In this document: one piece after another, positions 61,085 to 64,000 of the stretch
How positions within the stretch are numbered: the stretch's first letter is position 1
Layout: every line of letters begins with the position of its first letter
Origin: Riemerella anatipestifer ATCC 11845 = DSM 15868
GTDB lineage: Bacteria > Bacteroidota > Bacteroidia > Flavobacteriales > Weeksellaceae
DNA: 64,000 nucleotides
Assembly: GCF_000252855.1 (NCBI RefSeq)
Contig: NC_017045.1
Coordinates: forward strand, 1,984,001 to 2,048,000
Reading direction: 5' to 3'
The notes under the pieces: generated by a model
The model's input: only the letters and a program-made list of their open reading frames with translations
Told to the model about the DNA's origin: nothing
Databases searched by the model: none
Position numbers and translations under genes: made by a program

Positions 61085-61411
61085 ATGATAATAGTGTGCC
61101 AAAAACTGCTTAAAAATACAAAAATTACTGGAATTGCTATTTTTCCATTCATTTTTTTACGCAAAAGGGCAGATAAAACTAATAAAAAGTTGGTTAATCA
61201 CGAAAAAATACACTTAAGACAACAGTTGGAGCTGGGACTTGTTTTCTTCTATTTATGGTATGTGTTAGAGTTCTATTATAGATTATATCAATACAAAAAT
61301 CCTCATTTAGCCTACATCAATATTTGTTTTGAAAGAGAGGCTTATGCTAATGAATCTAATTTACATTATCTTAAAGAGAGGAGTTTTTGGGCATTTTTAA
61401 AATACAAATAA
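61085..61411 (+). CDS. Small membrane-associated HExxH protein
   Basis: A 108-residue protein with a zinc-protease-like HEKIH (residues 38-42) in NHEKIHLRQQLELG, then a hydrophobic segment (LVFFYLWYVLEFYYRL) and a downstream acidic ICFEREAYANE that could give the third ligand. The arrangement recalls the core of M56-type membrane peptidases reduced to its minimum. It may be catalytically active or not. The -7 box TATCTTTG lies at 61058-61065. The stop overlaps the next start by one base (TAATG), so the two are coupled. Confidence 0.8.
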   Translation: MIIVCQKLLKNTKITGIAIFPFIFLRKRADKTNKKLVNHEKIHLRQQLELGLVFFYLWYVLEFYYRLYQYKNPHLAYINICFEREAYANESNLHYLKERSFWAFLKYK

Positions 61412-62325
61412 TGAGTAAAGTTGAAATTCCGATAATAAAAATTCCTCATCCTAATAAACAAATTGAACTCTATATCAAGAGAGAGGATTTGGTGCATAAA
61501 GAAATATCAGGTAATAAATACTGGAAACTACTTTATAACATAGAGAATTACAGGAAAAAACAGGTCGAAAATCCACTGATTATTACTTTTGGTGGTGCTT
61601 TTTCTAACCATATTGCTGCAACGGCAGCTTTGGGGAGAGAGTTAGAAGTCCCAACTTTAGGGATTATAAGAGGAGAAGAGCTGGTCTATAAGTGGGAAGA
61701 AAATCCTACATTAGTAAAAGCTAACGAAGACGGAATGACTTTCGATTTTGTAACTAGAGAATCATATAGAGATAAAAATCACCTTACAGAAATTTATCAG
61801 GAGCTTTTTCCGAATGCGCTTATCATTCCCGAGGGAGGTAGTAATGCTTTAGCGGTGGAGGGTGTTCAATTTATGTTGAATGAAAAGACAATAGAATTTG
61901 ATTATTTATGCACGGCAGTAGGTACTGGTGGAACGATAGCAGGACTTTCTAAATTTGCTGAAAAATATCAGAAAGTCTTGGGTTTTAAAGCTGTGAAAGA
62001 TGATTCTTTAGACGGTAAAATTTTAGAATGGAGCGGAAGAAATAATTTTCAATTGATGGAGACAGGTCAAGGAGGTTATGGTAAAATAACGGACGAAGTG
62101 GTGGCTTTTATCAATAAATTTTATCATAATTATAATATTTTGTTAGAACCCATCTATACAGGCAAGATGATGCAGCGTTTATGGCAGTTGATAGATGAGG
62201 GCTTTTTTACTGCAGGAAGTAAAATTTTGACCTTTCATACAGGGGGATTGCAAGGGATAAAAGGAGCTAATGAATTCTTGAAAAACCAAGGCAGACCCGC
62301 TATTGTTGAGGGAGATGGAATATAG
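61411..62325 (+). CDS. D-cysteine desulfhydrase / ACC deaminase family PLP enzyme
   Basis: A 304-residue fold type II PLP enzyme. The PLP Lys is in EISGNKYWKLLYN, the ligand-binding Asn/Ser in ITFGGAFSNHIAATAALGRE, the glycine-rich phosphate loop is CTAVGTGGTIAGLSKFA, and the late segment is FHTGGLQG. Members deaminate 1-aminocyclopropane-1-carboxylate or desulfurate D-cysteine; the substrate cannot be settled here. The frame can be read from 61387, but ATG 61411 overlaps the previous stop by one base and fits the family start. Confidence 0.9.
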   Translation: MSKVEIPIIKIPHPNKQIELYIKREDLVHKEISGNKYWKLLYNIENYRKKQVENPLIITFGGAFSNHIAATAALGRELEVPTLGIIRGEELVYKWEENPTLVKANEDGMTFDFVTRESYRDKNHLTEIYQELFPNALIIPEGGSNALAVEGVQFMLNEKTIEFDYLCTAVGTGGTIAGLSKFAEKYQKVLGFKAVKDDSLDGKILEWSGRNNFQLMETGQGGYGKITDEVVAFINKFYHNYNILLEPIYTGKMMQRLWQLIDEGFFTAGSKILTFHTGGLQGIKGANEFLKNQGRPAIVEGDGI

Positions 62326-62435
62326 GTGAGAGAGGCTTCCGTTTAGAAATAAAAAGATTATTGTATCTTTGTTGAGTGGCAGACTGGATTGGTTTGCTGC
62401 TTTATTTTTAATAAAAACATAATTTATAAGATATT

Positions 62436-63494
62436 ATGAAAAAGTTTTTGATAGCTTCGGCGGTTTTAGTCGTTTCACAATTTAAGGCTCAGACATGGGC
62501 AACAGATGACCAATATATCCAGCGTTTCGCAGGATATGCCGTGGAAGAAATGGAAAAATATAAAATCCCAGCAAGTATTACTTTAGCACAAGGGATATTA
62601 GAAACAGGAGGTGGGCAATCTCGCTTAGCACAAGAAGGTAATAATCACTTTGGAATTAAATGTAAGGAAGGCTGGACGGGCAAAACCATGAGGCATACCG
62701 ATGATGCTCCTAACGAGTGTTTTCGTGTGTATAACGACCCAAAGGAGTCTTACGAAGACCATTCTAAGTTTTTAGCTTATCGTAAATACTATACTAATCT
62801 ATTTAAACTTGACCCAAAGGATTATAAAGCTTGGGCTCATGGGCTTAAAAAAGCTGGGTATGCTACCAATCCTAGATATGCTTATATTTTGATAAGCAAA
62901 ATAGAAAAGTATAAATTATACGAGTTTGATAATATTTCGTCTAAGGAAGTCCCTTTTACATTATTGAAACTTTATCCAGAGTTGAATGATGACAAAGAGT
63001 TTATGGCGAAAATAAACCCACAAAAAGAGGTTAAAAAGAAGGAAAGTGTAACGGTGCATGTTCCTTATCAGCAAACTTCTTATGCAGAGCAACAGAAAAC
63101 AGCAGATCAGCTAAGAAAAGAAAAATTAGCATTGTTGGAAGGCATAACAGTGAAATCTCATCCTAATGGAGGATTGAAGTATGTAGTGATTCCAGCAGAT
63201 ACTGATGTGGCTTACATTGCTAAAAAGTTTGAAATGAGAGAGGGGAGGTTGTTAAAGTGGAATGATTTAAGTGGGAATAAACTAAAGGCAAATGATGTTT
63301 TGTTTTTAGAACCAAAATCTTCTACAGGAAGTATAGAAACATACAAGGCTGAAAAGGGAGATACAATGCATAAAATTTCTCAAAAATTTGGTATTAAATT
63401 AAGAAAACTTTACTCCAAAAATAGAATGGAGTATGGAGAACAGCCTAAGCAAGGGCAAATTATTTATTTGCAAAAGAAAGCTCCACGCAGATAG
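62436..63494 (+). CDS. Exported glucosaminidase with LysM domains
   Basis: A 352-residue peptidoglycan hydrolase. A signal peptide (KKFLIASAVLVVSQFKAQ) precedes a FlgJ/LytG-like glucosaminidase domain of about residues 25-170 (IPASITLAQGILETGGGQSRLAQEGNNHFGIKC with the catalytic Glu, YRVYNDPKESYEDHSKFL, WAHGLKKAGYATNPRYAYILISKIEKY). A Lys-rich linker and two LysM modules follow at about 240-290 and 300-348. It should cleave cell-wall glycan during growth or division. The -7 box TATCTTTG at 62364-62371 leaves a leader of about 60 nt with a small hairpin. Confidence 0.93.
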   Translation: MKKFLIASAVLVVSQFKAQTWATDDQYIQRFAGYAVEEMEKYKIPASITLAQGILETGGGQSRLAQEGNNHFGIKCKEGWTGKTMRHTDDAPNECFRVYNDPKESYEDHSKFLAYRKYYTNLFKLDPKDYKAWAHGLKKAGYATNPRYAYILISKIEKYKLYEFDNISSKEVPFTLLKLYPELNDDKEFMAKINPQKEVKKKESVTVHVPYQQTSYAEQQKTADQLRKEKLALLEGITVKSHPNGGLKYVVIPADTDVAYIAKKFEMREGRLLKWNDLSGNKLKANDVLFLEPKSSTGSIETYKAEKGDTMHKISQKFGIKLRKLYSKNRMEYGEQPKQGQIIYLQKKAPRR

Positions 63495-63524
63495 TATTTA
63501 ATAATTAGGAAAAATAAAATTAAG

Positions 63525-64000
63525 ATGTTATATCAAAGAAGTAGTGCCTTATTTCAAGAGGCTAAAAACTATATTCCTGGTGGTGTAAACTCTCCTGTAA
63601 GAGCGTTTAAATCGGTGGGCGGAACACCTGTATTTATGAAGTCTGCTAAAGGGGCTTACCTTACAGACGCAGACGATAAAACTTATATAGATTATATCAA
63701 TTCGTGGGGACCAGCCATATTAGGGCATACTCACCCTGAAGTATTAGAGGCTGTAAAGTTACAAGCTGAAAAAGGCTTCTCCTTTGGGACACCTACTGAG
63801 TTAGAAACCGAAATTGCTAAATTTATCACAGAAAATGTACCTAATATAGACCAAATAAGAATGGTATCATCTGGTACAGAGGCTTGTATGAGTGCTATTC
63901 GTTTGGCTAGAGGCTACACAGGGAGAGATAAAATTATTAAGTTTGAAGGTTGTTATCATGGGCATTCAGACTCATTTCTGATAAAAGCAGGGAGTGGTGC
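63525..64000 (+). CDS. hemL: Glutamate-1-semialdehyde 2,1-aminomutase, N-terminal part (runs off the window)
   Basis: The frame from ATG 63525 is open to the right edge and encodes the first 158 or so residues of Hem[83 protein letters not shown]. These are exact hallmarks of the PLP aminomutase that makes 5-aminolevulinate. The PLP Lys lies beyond the window. It starts 30 bases after the glucosaminidase stop. Confidence 0.97.
   Translation, partial: MLYQRSSALFQEAKNYIPGGVNSPVRAFKSVGGTPVFMKSAKGAYLTDADDKTYIDYINSWGPAILGHTHPEVLEAVKLQAEKGFSFGTPTELETEIAKFITENVPNIDQIRMVSSGTEACMSAIRLARGYTGRDKIIKFEGCYHGHSDSFLIKAGSG

Noticed and set aside
61387-61410. Upstream start of the desulfhydrase-like gene
   Set aside because: It would overlap the preceding gene by 25 bases; ATG 61411 gives the usual one-base stop/start overlap and the family N-terminus.
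62413-62430. An 18-base match (AAAAACATAATTTATAAG) shared with 7493-7510
   Set aside because: Both copies are in AT-rich leaders without other shared context; two low-complexity matches in 64 kb are not enough to call a repeat or a site.

Overview
The window is a contiguous stretch of chromosome from a low-GC (roughly 35-38% by eye) member of the Bacteroidota, most likely class Flavobacteriia and probably the Weeksellaceae (Chryseobacterium/Riemerella/Bergeyella-like). Reasons: many genes are preceded by the Bacteroidota sigma-A promoter (TTTG, 18-20 bp, TAnnTTTG) with no obvious Shine-Dalgarno sequence; the type IX secretion regulator PorX is present; several families are Bacteroidota-restricted (DUF5606, DUF5522, the short arginine decarboxylase, DUF4374); and atpD-atpC stand apart from the other ATP synthase genes. 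No tRNA, rRNA, prophage, insertion sequence or CRISPR array was seen. The only non-coding RNA gene is the SRP RNA at 57.6 kb.

Layout. 0-7.1 kb: end of an OmpR-type response regulator, its PhoR-like kinase, a YceI lipoprotein, mfd (minus strand), then ruvX-def-DUF5606. 7.1-7.7 kb: the only long gene-free stretch, holding an array of fourteen degenerate 21-bp units. 7.7-13.9 kb: mazG, aroE, a DUF349 protein, ribD and a large polytopic membrane protein. 13.9-18.6 kb: porX, pirin, an ECF sigma factor with a membrane partner, and MTA/SAH nucleosidase. 18.7-29.8 kb: an accessory respiratory and nitrosative-stress region with an ecotin lipoprotein, a clade II (Sec-type) nitrous oxide reductase operon (cytochrome c-nosZ-orf-nosL-nosD-nosF-nosY), a divergent cytochrome c/lipoprotein pair, a membrane protein broken by an in-frame TGA, a Crp/Fnr regulator broken by a one-base frameshift, the di-iron repair protein RIC/ScdA and an NsrR-like Rrf2 repressor. 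30.6-39.4 kb: a six-gene minus-strand operon for reductive iron or siderophore uptake (TonB receptor, DUF4374 lipoprotein, ankyrin protein, DUF2271 protein with a flavinylation motif, PepSY-flavodoxin-reductase fusion, ApbE). 39.6-64 kb: mostly housekeeping genes (sdaA, PadR/PspC pair, menaquinone thioesterase and isochorismate synthase, a second Crp/Fnr, lptB, cobalamin adenosyltransferase, thiamine pyrophosphokinase, speA-speB, ribF, atpD-atpC, ndk, ilvE, mnmD, SRP RNA, ung, an rRNA/tRNA methyltransferase, mpl, small lipoproteins, a D-cysteine desulfhydrase-like enzyme, a LysM glucosaminidase and the start of hemL).

How it fits together. The nos region and the iron operon are separate systems, but their promoters carry the same 18-bp palindrome, TTATGA-N6-TCATAA. 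This suggests that one Crp/Fnr-type protein ties N2O respiration to iron uptake. The local candidate regulator (27756-28350) is frameshifted in a run of six A, and the gene directly downstream has a premature TGA. Either this regulatory branch is decaying while the enzymes stay intact, or the sequence has local errors. The iron operon encodes a plausible complete electron path: cytoplasmic NAD(P)H to FAD/FMN domains, across the inner membrane through PepSY, to a periplasmic flavoprotein whose FMN would be attached by the operon's own ApbE. Strong hairpins follow nosZ and DUF4374 inside their operons and probably set unequal expression of upstream and downstream genes.
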